Positions 7,396 to 16,734 of a stretch of DNA of 64,000 nt are shown piece after piece. Numbering within the stretch: position 1 is the first letter of the stretch; every line of letters begins with the position of its first letter. A program made the position numbers and the translations under genes. This stretch comes from Streptomyces xantholiticus (lineage in GTDB: Bacteria > Actinomycetota > Actinomycetes > Streptomycetales > Streptomycetaceae), in contig NZ_BMWB01000020.1 of NCBI RefSeq assembly GCF_014651015.1, positions 62,001-126,000 on the forward strand, read 5' to 3'. The notes under the pieces are model-generated. The model made no database searches. It saw nothing but the letters and a program-made list of their open reading frames with translations, and was not told the origin of the DNA.

Positions 7396-9453
7396 GTGCG
7401 CAAACTGCTGCCGCTGTTGAACACGACCCCGCACGCGGGCGGACGTTCTGCCCTCACCTGTCGCTACCGCTGCGGCGACGCCTGCTTCCACGAGGTCCCG
7501 AACACCAGCGAGAACGAGTACGTCGGCGACGTCATAGCGAGCGCCCTCTCGCGTCGTTCGATGATGCGCGCCGCCGCGGTCGTGACCGTGGCCGCCGCGG
7601 CCGGCGGGGCGGCCGTCGTGCAGGGGGCGACCCCGGCCGAGGCCCACGGTCACAAGCCGGGCAAGCCGGGCGGTCCCGGCACCTTCGACGGCGCCCGTGG
7701 CCTTCGCTTCGCACCCGTCGCGCCCAACAGGGACGACAAGGTCACCGTCCCCGAGGGCTACACCCGATGCGTCGTCATCCGCTGGGGCGAGCCGATTCTC
7801 CGCGGGGCCCCCGCCTTCGACCCGGACAAGCAGTCGGCGAAGGCGCAGGCGGGCCAGTTCGGCTACAACAACGACTTCCTCAGCCTGCTCCCCCTCAGGG
7901 GCGAGCGCGGCCGCCAGGTGCTCGTGGCGAACCACGAGTACACGGACGAGGTCCTGATGTTCAAGGGCTACGACTCCGAGAACCCGACCCGCGAGCAGGT
8001 CGAGATCGCCTGGGCCGCGCACGGTCTGTCCGTCGTCGTGGTCCAGGAGGAGCACCGCTCCGGCAAGCTCTCCCCCGTGACGCGTCACCCGCTCAACCGC
8101 CGTCTCACCGCGACGACCGAGTTCGAGCTCACCGGACCGGCCGCCGGCTGCGAGCTGCTGCGCACCAGCGCCGACCGGTCGGGAACGACCGTGCTCGGCA
8201 CGCTCAACAACTGTGCCGGCGGCACCACCCCGTGGGGCACGATCCTGTCGGGCGAGGAGAACTTCAACCAGTACTTCGCGAACGGCTCCAGCGCGACGGA
8301 CAAGCGTTACGGCGTCGGCACGGGCGCGACCGAGCGCAAGTGGGAGCGTTTCGACAAGCGCTTCGACCTGAAGCAGGAGCCGAACGAGGTCCACCGCTTC
8401 GGCTGGGTCGTCGAGCTGGACCCGTACGACCCCGAGTCCACGCCCGCCAAGCGCACCGCTCTGGGCCGGTTCAAGCACGAGGCCGCGCAGCCCCGGCTCA
8501 CCGACGACGGCCGCCCGGTCGTCTACATGGGCGACGACGAGCGCTTCGACTACTTCTACAAGTTCGTCTCGTCGAAGCGGATGAAGAAGGGCGACAGCCG
8601 CGCCGCGCGCGAGCACAACCGCACGCTGCTCGACGAGGGCACGCTGTACGTCGCCAAGCTCACCGGCGACTCGCCCGGTCAGATCGACGGCACCGGCAAG
8701 CTCCCGAACGACGGCGAGTTCGACGGATCCGGCGTGTGGATCCCGCTCGCCACGGGCGACGTGTCGCACGTGCCGGGCATGACCGCCGAGGAGGTGTACG
8801 TCTTCACCCGGCTCGCGGGCGACAAGGTCGGCGCGACGAAGATGGACCGCCCCGAGGACGTGGAGCCCAGCCCCCGTACGGGCCGGGTGTACGTCGCCCT
8901 GACCAACAACTCCAACCGTGGCAAGGGTGACAACCCCGGCGCGGACGAGGCCAACCCGCGCAACCTCAACAAGCACGGCCAGGTACTGGAGCTGGCCGAG
9001 CACTGGGACGACCCGACGTCCGAGGGTTTCTCGTGGCGCCTCTTCCTGGTCGCCGGCGACCCGAACGACCCGGCCACCTACTTCGCGGGTTACCCGAAGG
9101 ACAAGGTCAGCCCGATCTCCTGCCCGGACAACATCGCCTTCGACCCGTACGGCAACCTCTGGCTGTCCACGGACGGCAACGCGCTCGGCAACCACGACGG
9201 TCTGTTCGGCGTCGCGACCCACGGCGAGCGCCGCGGTGAGCTCAAGCAGTTCCTGACCGTGCCCACCGGTGCGGAGACCTGCGGTCCGATCATCCAGGAC
9301 CGCCGGGTCCTGGTGGCCGTGCAGCACCCGGGCGAGGTCGACGGCGCGTCCGTGGAGAAGCCGGCGAGCGCATGGCCCGACGGACCGGGCAAGCTGGTCC
9401 GTCCGTCGGTCGTCGCCGTCTACCGCAAGGACGGCCGCGACATCGGCGCGTAA
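7396..9453 (+). CDS. phoX: PhoX family alkaline phosphatase, Tat-exported
   Basis: A 685-residue member of the PhoX (DUF839) family: calcium/iron-dependent monomeric phosphatases that release phosphate from organic phosphate esters outside the cell. A twin-arginine signal is visible at residues 52-58 (SRRSMMR), followed by a hydrophobic Ala/Val stretch and an AEA cleavage site. The long N-terminal extension before the Tat motif ('LLNTTPHAGGRSALTCRYRCGDACFHEVP') is usual in actinobacterial PhoX. The beta-propeller region carries 'GTLNNCAGGTTPWGTILSGEEN' and 'CPDNIAFDPYGNLWLSTDGN'. GTG at 7396 is chosen because AGGAGG lies 5 nt upstream; an in-frame ATG at 7363 lacks this. The upstream repeats suggest control by PhoR-PhoP. 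Confidence 0.93.
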   Translation: MRKLLPLLNTTPHAGGRSALTCRYRCGDACFHEVPNTSENEYVGDVIASALSRRSMMRAAAVVTVAAAAGGAAVVQGATPAEAHGHKPGKPGGPGTFDGARGLRFAPVAPNRDDKVTVPEGYTRCVVIRWGEPILRGAPAFDPDKQSAKAQAGQFGYNNDFLSLLPLRGERGRQVLVANHEYTDEVLMFKGYDSENPTREQVEIAWAAHGLSVVVVQEEHRSGKLSPVTRHPLNRRLTATTEFELTGPAAGCELLRTSADRSGTTVLGTLNNCAGGTTPWGTILSGEENFNQYFANGSSATDKRYGVGTGATERKWERFDKRFDLKQEPNEVHRFGWVVELDPYDPESTPAKRTALGRFKHEAAQPRLTDDGRPVVYMGDDERFDYFYKFVSSKRMKKGDSRAAREHNRTLLDEGTLYVAKLTGDSPGQIDGTGKLPNDGEFDGSGVWIPLATGDVSHVPGMTAEEVYVFTRLAGDKVGATKMDRPEDVEPSPRTGRVYVALTNNSNRGKGDNPGADEANPRNLNKHGQVLELAEHWDDPTSEGFSWRLFLVAGDPNDPATYFAGYPKDKVSPISCPDNIAFDPYGNLWLSTDGNALGNHDGLFGVATHGERRGELKQFLTVPTGAETCGPIIQDRRVLVAVQHPGEVDGASVEKPASAWPDGPGKLVRPSVVAVYRKDGRDIGA

Positions 9454-9465
9454 GCCGTGACGGGT

Positions 9466-10425
9466 TCACGGGGTGGCGTCCATCTGCGCGCGCCACCTCG
9501 TGAACTGCTCGGCGGCGTCTCCCGTGTACGCCCACGGGAGATGCGCAGCGCGGCGGCCCAGCAGCCGGAACAGTCCGCTCGCCTCCAGGCGCAGGCCCGC
9601 GTGGCAGGCGGCGTGGACCAGGTAGTTGAGCTCGCCTATCTCCTGCGGGGCGACCGGCCCGTCCGTACGCCACAGGATCCATCGCTCCCAGGTGCGGCGG
9701 ATCTCGGTGATCGCCAGTTCGTGCTTCCAGTGCTGGTCGAAACCGCGCACCACGCGGCCCTGCGCCGCGTCGGCGACGTACCGGTACTCCTCGGCCCGGG
9801 CAATCTGCACCAGCACGGGCAGCGGTGATCCGGGCGGTGAAGCCCCGGCCGCGTCCCGGGCGAAGTCGTACATCCTGCCGTGCGTGCCGTGCCAGCGTGC
9901 CGAGTGGTAGCGCAGCAGCTGCACATGGCCCTCGACGTTGTAAGGGTCGCGCCGGCGCATCTCCTCCCACCAGCCCCGCAGTTCGCGCCGTGGCACCCCG
10001 TCCTCGTAGAGCCGGGCCACCGTCAGCAGCGAGATCCACGGCATCGGGTCGGTGGGGTGGGCGTCGGCGGCCTTGAGGCAGGCCGTCACCGCGGCGTCGA
10101 GCCGCGTACGGTCGGTGCCGGTACCGCGGCCGGCGGCGATCGCCAGCTGGAAGAGGCGCACGACCTCGGTCGCCGCGCTCACGACCGCAGCGTCCGGACC
10201 CGACGGCTCCGCCGCGCGCCAGATCTCGGTCGCGCGGGACCCGGCCGCGGCATGGGCGAGCAGGCGGATCCGGTGGGTGCGCAGCGGCCAGTCGTCGCCG
10301 GTGTCGTGCAGCAGCTCACGGACGCCCTGCCATCTGCCGATCACGATGTCGTGCAGGGCGTCGGCCAGCGGCCGGTCCCCGAAGGCGGGATCGAAGTCGG
10401 GTACGAAGCGGCGGCGTACGACCAT
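9466..10425 (-). CDS. Conserved hypothetical protein, TPR-like helical
   Basis: 319 residues with no signal peptide or membrane helix. The sequence is alpha-helical throughout, with Ala- and Arg-rich stretches and aromatic residues spaced as in tetratricopeptide-like repeats ('ACLKAADAHPTDPMPWISLLTVARL', 'WEEMRRRDPYNVEGHVQLLRYHSARWHG'). I recognise it only as a Streptomyces conserved protein of unknown function. ATG at 10425 has GAGGGA about 10 nt upstream; a GTG three codons earlier abuts that site and is less likely. Its stop lies 12 nt from the phoX stop, so the two genes converge with almost no spacer. Confidence 0.7.
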   Translation of the reverse strand: MVVRRRFVPDFDPAFGDRPLADALHDIVIGRWQGVRELLHDTGDDWPLRTHRIRLLAHAAAGSRATEIWRAAEPSGPDAAVVSAATEVVRLFQLAIAAGRGTGTDRTRLDAAVTACLKAADAHPTDPMPWISLLTVARLYEDGVPRRELRGWWEEMRRRDPYNVEGHVQLLRYHSARWHGTHGRMYDFARDAAGASPPGSPLPVLVQIARAEEYRYVADAAQGRVVRGFDQHWKHELAITEIRRTWERWILWRTDGPVAPQEIGELNYLVHAACHAGLRLEASGLFRLLGRRAAHLPWAYTGDAAEQFTRWRAQMDATP

Positions 10426-10517
10426 GTGCGGCACTTCCCTCGGCTGTGCACGGTGCGACTGGCGTTCAGCGGTGGCCGGCGTTTCGCAGCCGGGTGGTGG
10501 GCAGCGGCCCGGTGGGC

Positions 10518-11993
10518 TCAGTAATCCGTGGCCAGCGCCTTGTCGGCGTAGTCCCCGCCGTGCGGGCCGTGGCCACCGTGGTCGTCGCCGGAGGCGGCCG
10601 CAGAGGCGGCGTCAAGCCTGGCCGGCCGGTAGTACGCACTCCCGCGCCGCCAGTGGACGACCATCGGCACCAGCCCGATGGCGAGACCGCCGAGACCGAT
10701 CGCGACCGCCGCGCCGCTCAGCTCACCGAGCGACTCGAAGAAGATCCACAGCATGAACAGCGCGCCGAGCAGCGGCCAGACACCGCCGAGCACGAAATCG
10801 CCCACGGACGTCAGCAGCGTCCTGCGGTACGCGACGACGGCGGCGATCCCCGCCAGCCCGTAGTAGAAGGCGATCTGCAGGCCCATCGCGGCGACCGCCG
10901 CGGCGACGACGTCACCCACCGAGCCGAGCGCCATGGACGCCACGAACATGGCGAGTGCGACGACCCCGACCGCGGTGACCGCCACCCAGGGTGTCTTCCA
11001 CCGGCGGTGGACGCGTCCCAGCACGGCGGGCATCGTACGGTCGCGGCCCATCGCGAACAGCGAGCGGGTGACCTGGATCAGCGTGGTCTCCAAGGTGGCG
11101 ACCGTCGACAGCAGCACGGCCACGACCAGCAGTTTCCCGCCCACGCCGGGCCAGATCGCGGCACCGAGCACGGCCAGCACGTTCGATCCCGCCGCCTGGA
11201 TCTCCCCGGCCGTCAGGATGACGTTGACGGCGATCGTGAACGCCTCGAACAGCAGGAAGACGACACCGACGCCGACGAGAGCGCTGAGCCCCGCCGTGCG
11301 GCGGCTGTCCCGGGTCTCCTCGCTCAGGTTGCTGGTGACGTCCCAGCCCCAGAAGTAGAAGGCGGCGATCAGCGCCCCGGAGGCGAACCCGGCCGTCCCC
11401 TCGAAGTGGGAGAAGCCGAACCACGACCAGTCGAAGGCGGCGGCCGCTCCGTCGTGCAGCAGGGCCGCACCGACGAAGAGCAGCAGGATCACCATCTCCA
11501 CGCCGGACAGCAGTAGTTGGGCCCGTACGGTCAGCCGGACCCCGCCCAGCACGACGAGCAGCATCGCGAGGAACCAGGCAGCGCCGACGGCGGTCGAGAG
11601 GGCCGTGTTCTCGGCGAGTGCCGGATCGAAGAGCGCCAGCGTCATCGCCCCCGCCGGCAGCGAACCCGCCACCATGAAGATCGTCGCCGAGACCACCAGC
11701 GCCCACCCGGAGAGGAAGCCGAGGAACGGATGGAGGGTCCGGCCGACCCAGGAGTACGCGGCGCCCGCGTTGACGTCGATGCGGCCGAGTCTGCCGAAGG
11801 CCAGGACGATGCCGAGCATGGGTATCGCGCAGTACAGCAGCGCGGCGGGGCCCGCGAGGCCGACCGTGGCGACGAGCACGGCCGTGGTGGCCGCGATCGA
11901 ATAGGCAGGGGCACTGCCCGCCACGGCCATGACGGTGGTGTCGAACGTCCCGAGGACACCTGGCCGAAGCCCTCTGCCGGAGCTGCTGCGCAT
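10518..11993 (-). CDS. APC superfamily amino acid permease
   Basis: About 491 residues with roughly 12 membrane helices. The first helix holds the APC signature 'DTTVMAVAGSAPAYSIAATTAVLV', in which an unwound G-S-A motif binds the substrate's carboxyl and amino groups. 'GAAYSWVGRTLHPFLGFLSGWALV' and 'FYFWGWDVTSNLSEETRDSRR' match helices 3 and 6 of amino acid/polyamine permeases. It probably imports an amino acid or amine by H+ symport; the substrate is unknown. The C-terminal tail has Asp- and His-rich runs ('GDDHGGHGPHGGDYADK'), which is unusual. ATG at 11993 has GGAG six nt upstream; an in-frame GTG at 12020 is an alternative. Confidence 0.88.
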   Translation of the reverse strand: MRSSSGRGLRPGVLGTFDTTVMAVAGSAPAYSIAATTAVLVATVGLAGPAALLYCAIPMLGIVLAFGRLGRIDVNAGAAYSWVGRTLHPFLGFLSGWALVVSATIFMVAGSLPAGAMTLALFDPALAENTALSTAVGAAWFLAMLLVVLGGVRLTVRAQLLLSGVEMVILLLFVGAALLHDGAAAAFDWSWFGFSHFEGTAGFASGALIAAFYFWGWDVTSNLSEETRDSRRTAGLSALVGVGVVFLLFEAFTIAVNVILTAGEIQAAGSNVLAVLGAAIWPGVGGKLLVVAVLLSTVATLETTLIQVTRSLFAMGRDRTMPAVLGRVHRRWKTPWVAVTAVGVVALAMFVASMALGSVGDVVAAAVAAMGLQIAFYYGLAGIAAVVAYRRTLLTSVGDFVLGGVWPLLGALFMLWIFFESLGELSGAAVAIGLGGLAIGLVPMVVHWRRGSAYYRPARLDAASAAASGDDHGGHGPHGGDYADKALATDY

Positions 11994-12183
11994 GGAAGTC
12001 TCCGAATGCCCTTGCGCCACGCGGTGTGTGCCGACGCATCAAGAAGGGGTCGCCCGAGTGCGGAGGGAGCGCCTCCGTCACAGGGATCGTGCGCATCGTA
12101 GTCGGATGTGTGCGCTGTGGTGAGGGGAGGGGGCCGCCCCCACCCGCACGTGGCTGTGCGGGCGGTCCGCAGGCGCCAGGTCG

Positions 12184-12189
12184 TAGAGT
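12184..12189 (+). promoter_or_regulatory. Leaderless -10 box for the S4 protein gene
   Basis: TAGAGT ends 6 nt before the ATG at 12196 and no ribosome binding site is present. This is the spacing of Streptomyces leaderless promoters, where transcription begins at or next to the start codon. Confidence 0.5.
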
Positions 12190-12195
12190 CGAGGC

Positions 12196-12600
12196 ATGGC
12201 TGCAGAGGGATCGTCCGCGTCAGGCGAGGGGACCGTACGGGTCGACGTCTGGATCTGGTCCGTACGGCTCACCAAGACCCGCTCGCAGGCCTCCGCAGCC
12301 TGCCGCGCGGGCCATGTCCGGGTCAACGGCGACCGGGTCAAACCCGCCCAGTCGCTGCGTGCCGGGGACCAGGTGCGGATCTTCCACGCGGGGCGCGAGC
12401 GCATCGTGGTCGTCTCGAAGATCCTTCGGAAGCGGGTCGGCCCGCCGGTCGCGGTACAGGCTTACGTGGACAACAGCCCGCCGCCCCCGCCCAAGGAGTT
12501 CACGGCCCCGGCGGCGGTACGGGACCGGGGGGCCGGCCGGCCGACGAAGCGCGACCGGCGCGAGCTGGAGCGGCTCCACGGCGGGCGTCCGAAGGCCTGA
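12196..12600 (+). CDS. S4-domain RNA-binding protein (Hsp15/HslR-like)
   Basis: 134 residues with an S4 RNA-binding domain at about 14-75 ('VRVDVWIWSVRLTKTRSQASAACRAGHVRVNGDRVKPAQSLRAGDQVRI'). The order R-hD-W-hR-hxK-TRS-x-A matches Hsp15 (HslR), which in E. coli binds the 50S subunit carrying a stalled nascent chain. The C-terminus is Pro-rich and then basic ('PTKRDRRELERLHGG'), as in actinobacterial relatives. The start is set by a -10 box 6 nt upstream rather than by a ribosome binding site. Confidence 0.88.
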   Translation: MAAEGSSASGEGTVRVDVWIWSVRLTKTRSQASAACRAGHVRVNGDRVKPAQSLRAGDQVRIFHAGRERIVVVSKILRKRVGPPVAVQAYVDNSPPPPPKEFTAPAAVRDRGAGRPTKRDRRELERLHGGRPKA

Positions 12601-12658
12601 GGCGACCGGCCGGGCCTCGTGGCCGAATGCCTGAGGCACGGCTCGCCGGGGCCGGTCG

Positions 12659-14620
12659 TCATCGGCGCGGCCGGGGGGACGCGATCGCCCGCGCCGCCCT
12701 GACCTCCTGCCGCAGCGGTGCCAGCACGCCCTCGTCGTCGCCCGGCAGGTCGGCCCGCACCTCGACCAGCACCTCGCTCGAGCGCAGACCGTCCGCCAGT
12801 TCGTGCAGCTGCCGCTCGATGCCGGCGACCTCCTCCGGACCAGGAGGCTCGGCCCCGTGGTCGACGCGGACCCGCGCCGCTGTCGTCGCGTCCACGATCC
12901 GCTCGGCCGCGACGACCAGCGGCCACCAGGCCGCGGCCCGGGTACCGGTCGGCGGCGGCTCCGTCAGGGCACGCTGGAACTCCGAGCGAACCGAGGACAG
13001 GTCCCGGTAGATGCGACGCCGTGCCTGCGCCCGCCCCGTCTGCTCCAGGCCGCCGAACGCGCACACCACATAGCGCGCCGTGTCCTCGACGCATTGCGCG
13101 AGCCGGTCCCCGATCCGGGTGTGCCAGCTCTCCGGCCACAGCAGATACCCGGCCACCAGCGCGATCCCGCACCCGACGAGGCTGTCCACCAGACGCGGAA
13201 GCACCAGGTGGAAGCCCTGGTGGCCCAGGATGTCGGACAGCATAAGGATCACCGGAGTGATCGCCGCGGTCTGGAAGGCGTACCCCTTCACGGAGAACGC
13301 CGGGATCAGCGCCGCGAGCACCATCATCACCGGCACGTCCCACCAGCCGCGCTCCACCGCCGCCAGCACGGCGGCAGCCACCAGCAGCCCGGCGGCCGTG
13401 CCGAGAGCGCGCAGCACCGCACGGGAGAACACCGACCCGAAGTCCGGCTTCATGACGAACGTGACGGTGAGAGCCACCCAGTAGGAGCGCGTCACGGGCA
13501 CCAGCGACACCAGCGTCTGCGCCAGCCCGATGCAGAGCGCGAGCCGCAGCCCGTAACGCCACGACGGCTCCGACAGCAGCATGTTGCGGATCGCCCGCCG
13601 TGCCCGGACACCGAGCGCGGCGGGCCGGCCGAGCCGGTCGTCCATGCCTTCCGGCTCGGGGCCCGTGTGGTGCACCACCGCCGAGGCGTGGCGCAGCGCG
13701 CTGTTCACCGCACGGTCGGCCGGTCCCTGTGGCGGCGGGAGGACGAGTTCGGGCGCGCTGCCGCGCCCCTGCTCGAGTGAGTCGGCCAACTTGCGCACCG
13801 CCTCCGCGATTTCCGGTCGGCGGGATGCCCGTCCGTACAGATGGGCGGCGGCGGCCGCCTCGACCAGCGGGATCACCACGTTGAGCTGGGCGAGGAGCTG
13901 CACCAAGGGGCTGCGCCGCCCGTGGTCACGGGCCCGCCGGGCGAGAATCAGGTCGTACGAGGTGTTGAGCGACCGGGTGACCTCCTGCCGGCGCGCGTCG
14001 TAGTCGGTCGTGCCCGCCGCGGCCAGCAACTCGGCGACACTGCGGTACGTCGCGACGACCGCCGACTGCTCGGGCACCCGGGCGCGCAACGGCCAGGCCA
14101 GCAGGGTGAGTACGAGGACGAACAGCCCGCCGAGCGAGAGCAGGAGCGGGGCCTTCCACCAGGGGCCGGGCATCGGCAGCCCCGCTCCGACCACCGCGTT
14201 CAGCAGGAGCAGGAGCCCGGACACGGAGGCCACTGCGCCGATCGACGAGATCATGCCGGACACCAGGGCGACAAGGGTGAGCGCGCCGACCGCGAGCCAG
14301 CCCTCCCCGTACACCAGGATGCCCAGCGTGACGCCGACAGCGCCGAAGAACTGCGGGACGGCGATGTTCAGCAGCCGCATCCGGTAGGCGTCTGCGGTGT
14401 CGCCGATGACGCCGGACAGCGCGCCCATCGACACCAGCGCGCCGTACTCGGGGCGTCCGGCGGCGAGCCCGGCGGCCAGCGGCGCGGCGAGGGCGACGGC
14501 GGCACGGCCGACGGCGGCCTTGGGGACGGGCGCCGGCTGGGGCCGCAGACCGTGCGTCAGCCAGTCCGGCGGTGTCAGGCGTCCAGTGTGTCCGCCGGTG
14601 CCGTCCTCGCGTCGTCCCAT
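12659..14620 (-). CDS. FUSC family membrane protein (aromatic acid exporter-like)
   Basis: A 653-residue protein with two membrane modules of about six helices (residues ~35-175 and ~365-520), each followed by a cytoplasmic helical segment. This duplicated layout and 'PVTRSYWVALTVTFVMKPDFGSVFSRAVLRALGTAAGLL' match the FUSC / AaeB-YccS family, many of which export aromatic acids (p-hydroxybenzoate, fusaric acid). The substrate is not predictable. ATG at 14620 begins 'MGRREDGTGGHTGRL'; an in-frame TTG at 14656 gives a 12-residue extension and is less likely. The stop is 59 nt from the convergent S4 gene. Confidence 0.85.
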   Translation of the reverse strand: MGRREDGTGGHTGRLTPPDWLTHGLRPQPAPVPKAAVGRAAVALAAPLAAGLAAGRPEYGALVSMGALSGVIGDTADAYRMRLLNIAVPQFFGAVGVTLGILVYGEGWLAVGALTLVALVSGMISSIGAVASVSGLLLLLNAVVGAGLPMPGPWWKAPLLLSLGGLFVLVLTLLAWPLRARVPEQSAVVATYRSVAELLAAAGTTDYDARRQEVTRSLNTSYDLILARRARDHGRRSPLVQLLAQLNVVIPLVEAAAAAHLYGRASRRPEIAEAVRKLADSLEQGRGSAPELVLPPPQGPADRAVNSALRHASAVVHHTGPEPEGMDDRLGRPAALGVRARRAIRNMLLSEPSWRYGLRLALCIGLAQTLVSLVPVTRSYWVALTVTFVMKPDFGSVFSRAVLRALGTAAGLLVAAAVLAAVERGWWDVPVMMVLAALIPAFSVKGYAFQTAAITPVILMLSDILGHQGFHLVLPRLVDSLVGCGIALVAGYLLWPESWHTRIGDRLAQCVEDTARYVVCAFGGLEQTGRAQARRRIYRDLSSVRSEFQRALTEPPPTGTRAAAWWPLVVAAERIVDATTAARVRVDHGAEPPGPEEVAGIERQLHELADGLRSSEVLVEVRADLPGDDEGVLAPLRQEVRAARAIASPRPRR

Positions 14621-14699
14621 GGCTTCAAGAGACCCCGAACGGACCTGCGGGCGCAAGCTCCGCCGCGTCCTGGCCGGTGGCGTCCCGTTACGGGACGGC

Positions 14700-14969
14700 T
14701 CAGCTGCGGTAGTTCTCCACCTCTTCCGCGGGGCGCTCCTTCACCGTGCCGGGGTCCTCGCCGAACTCGGTCTTGGCCCGGCGCCGCCGCAGCAGGTCCC
14801 AGCACTGGTCGAGCTGGATCTCCAGCTCGCGCAGCCTGGCCATCTCGTCGGGGGCGAGGCCCTGCTCGTCGGTGGAGCGGTTGCGCAGGGCGCGCTCCTC
14901 CGCGACGAGGTTGCCGATGTTGTCGATGATCTGCTCGTCGACGCTCTCGCTGCTCTGCTCGTGGTCCAT
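14700..14969 (-). CDS. DUF2630 family protein
   Basis: 89 residues, strongly charged and helical. 'IIDNIGNLVAEERALRNR' and 'RLRELEIQLDQCWDLLRRRRAKTEFGEDP' are the core of DUF2630, a small actinobacterial family of unknown function, predicted to form a coiled coil. The protein is full length for the family. It is 79 nt upstream of the FUSC gene on the same strand and may share its transcript. Confidence 0.9.
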   Translation of the reverse strand: MDHEQSSESVDEQIIDNIGNLVAEERALRNRSTDEQGLAPDEMARLRELEIQLDQCWDLLRRRRAKTEFGEDPGTVKERPAEEVENYRS

Positions 14970-15041
14970 GGCGTCCGCTCCGTGCGTGTTGCTCGCGCTC
15001 AGTGCGCAGTGCTCTCGCTCGACTCTCGCGCGCGGGGGCCG

Positions 15042-16040
15042 TCAGCGCACATCGTGCAGTGCCAGCTCCACGAGCAGGGACCTGTGGTCGGTGTCCGGAA
15101 GGTCGAGGAAGCGGGCCTTGCGCACCGAGAAGTCCTCGCTGACCAGCACATGGTCGATCTGGGTACCCAGTGGCCGGCGCAGGTCTGCCGGCCAGGAGGG
15201 GGTGCGGGCCGCGCCGACCACGGTGGCGCTGTCGCTCAGCCGGCCCGCCCGGAGGATGTCACGGAAGGCTGCGTGGTCCTGACCGGCGTTGAAGTCGCCC
15301 GCGACGATGCTCGGACCGTCCTTCGCTTCGGCCGCGTGCTCCCGCAGCAGGCCCAGCTCACGGCGCCAGTCGTCCACTGCGTCCGGGACCGGCGGCAGGG
15401 GGTGCGCGAGCTGGAGGGCGACCTGACGCCCGGCGACGTCGGCGACGGACCCCGGCATGGCCAGCGCGCCCGCGACACCGGGCGCCGGACGCAGCGGGTG
15501 CCTGCTGAGGATCGCCGAGCCGGACGCCGTGCCACCCGCGACGACGTTGCGGTACGGATAGTCGGTGCGCGGCACGTCCGACTCCAGGGCGTCGGCGCAC
15601 GCGTAGTCGCATTCCTGCACGAACACCAGATCCGGCTGTTCGCGGCGCACCGTCTCCACCAGCGCGTCCGTCGCCCGCCCGAACTCGACGTTCGACGTGA
15701 GCACCGTGAGGCGGGCCACGGCCCGGCCCGGCGGCTCCTCGGTCAGGCCGGTGTCGTACGGCCTGACGAACCACCCGATGAGGACGAGCACCGTGACCGC
15801 CCAGCCGACGAGGAAACGCATTCGCGCCAGGAGGGCGAGCAGCGCGGCGGCACCCGCGGGCACCAGCAGCCACGGAAGGAAGGCCAGCAGTTGCGGCACC
15901 GGCGTGACACCGTCCGTGTCGGCGGCGCGACAGGCGGCGACGACGGTCGGAACGACGAGCAGCAGCCCGGCCGACCACCCGCCGCCGCGCCGGGCGCGGT
16001 GCGTCGTCTGTGAGGTGGCCCCGTCCGAACCGGTCTCCAT
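15042..16040 (-). CDS. Membrane-anchored endonuclease/exonuclease/phosphatase-fold protein
   Basis: 332 residues. The N-terminal ~100 hold three hydrophobic segments ('GWSAGLLLVVPTVVAA', 'LLAFLPWLLVPAGAAALLALLA', 'FLVGWAVTVLVLIGWF'). The remainder is an endonuclease/exonuclease/phosphatase domain with 'LTSNVEFG', 'QPDLVFVQECD', 'SIVAGDFNAGQDHAAFRDI', 'QIDHVLVSEDF' and 'DTDHRSLLVEL'. The metal-binding Asn/Glu, the D-F-N and the terminal S/T-D-H are all present, so phosphodiesterase activity is likely; the active site would face outward. ATG at 16040 has a GGGGGA ribosome binding site. Confidence 0.9.
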   Translation of the reverse strand: METGSDGATSQTTHRARRGGGWSAGLLLVVPTVVAACRAADTDGVTPVPQLLAFLPWLLVPAGAAALLALLARMRFLVGWAVTVLVLIGWFVRPYDTGLTEEPPGRAVARLTVLTSNVEFGRATDALVETVRREQPDLVFVQECDYACADALESDVPRTDYPYRNVVAGGTASGSAILSRHPLRPAPGVAGALAMPGSVADVAGRQVALQLAHPLPPVPDAVDDWRRELGLLREHAAEAKDGPSIVAGDFNAGQDHAAFRDILRAGRLSDSATVVGAARTPSWPADLRRPLGTQIDHVLVSEDFSVRKARFLDLPDTDHRSLLVELALHDVR

Positions 16041-16235
16041 ATGTGCGGTCCCCCGTGCGTGCGTCTGCTCGTCTTCCGGTCTCTCCTGAGACGCCGGGGT
16101 CTGCCGATCCGTTGCAAGTGCCGGGCGACGGCGCGGCCGACCGGTCGGAGCGGGCGGTCCCAGGACTTGCCCGCGACCGCGTGCGGGTGTGCCCTGTAGA
16201 GGGGGCGCGGGGGGAGAGGGAAGGAGCTCTCGGCC

Positions 16236-16640
16236 ATGGCCACACACGCAGCGATGCCGCACCGTCGGCGCCGGACGCACGAACCCCGGCATCACAGTCC
16301 TCTCGCCTGGGCACTGCCCGTCACCCTGGGCCTGACCTTCGGTATCTGGGCCGCCGTCATCAAGCGTGTCGAGGAGGGCGGCGTCGCCACCGGCGGCCAG
16401 TGGGTCCTCGGTGTGATCACCGCGCTGGTCCTCGCGGGCCTGGCCTTCGGACTGGGCCGCATCCAGCACCGGCTGCCACGAGAACTGCGCGCCCTCGCCT
16501 ACGGGGCGTTGACCGCGGCGACCATCGGCTTCCTGACCAGCCTCGCCGGAGGGAGCGTCCTGAGGGCCGCGGGGATCGGTGTCGCGGTGGGTGTGGGTGT
16601 GGGCATGGCGGTCTTCTACTTCTACTACACGCGCGAGTGA
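16236..16640 (+). CDS. Small integral membrane protein, unknown function
   Basis: 134 residues: a basic, His/Arg-rich N-terminus, then about four membrane helices ('LAWALPVTLGLTFGIWAAVI', 'WVLGVITALVLAGLAFGLG', 'LAYGALTAATIGFLTSLAG', 'AAGIGVAVGVGVGMAVFYFYY'). No family is recognised with confidence. AAGGAG lies 9 nt before the ATG. It is divergent from the endonuclease-fold gene and 94 nt upstream of the ABC genes. Confidence 0.75.
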   Translation: MATHAAMPHRRRRTHEPRHHSPLAWALPVTLGLTFGIWAAVIKRVEEGGVATGGQWVLGVITALVLAGLAFGLGRIQHRLPRELRALAYGALTAATIGFLTSLAGGSVLRAAGIGVAVGVGVGMAVFYFYYTRE

Positions 16641-16734
16641 CAACCGGCGGCCGTGCGACCGATTACTTCGGGCATCGGATCGCGTCTGCATTGCACGGAC
16701 GGCGAGACGGAACCGAAGGACGGACGAACGGACG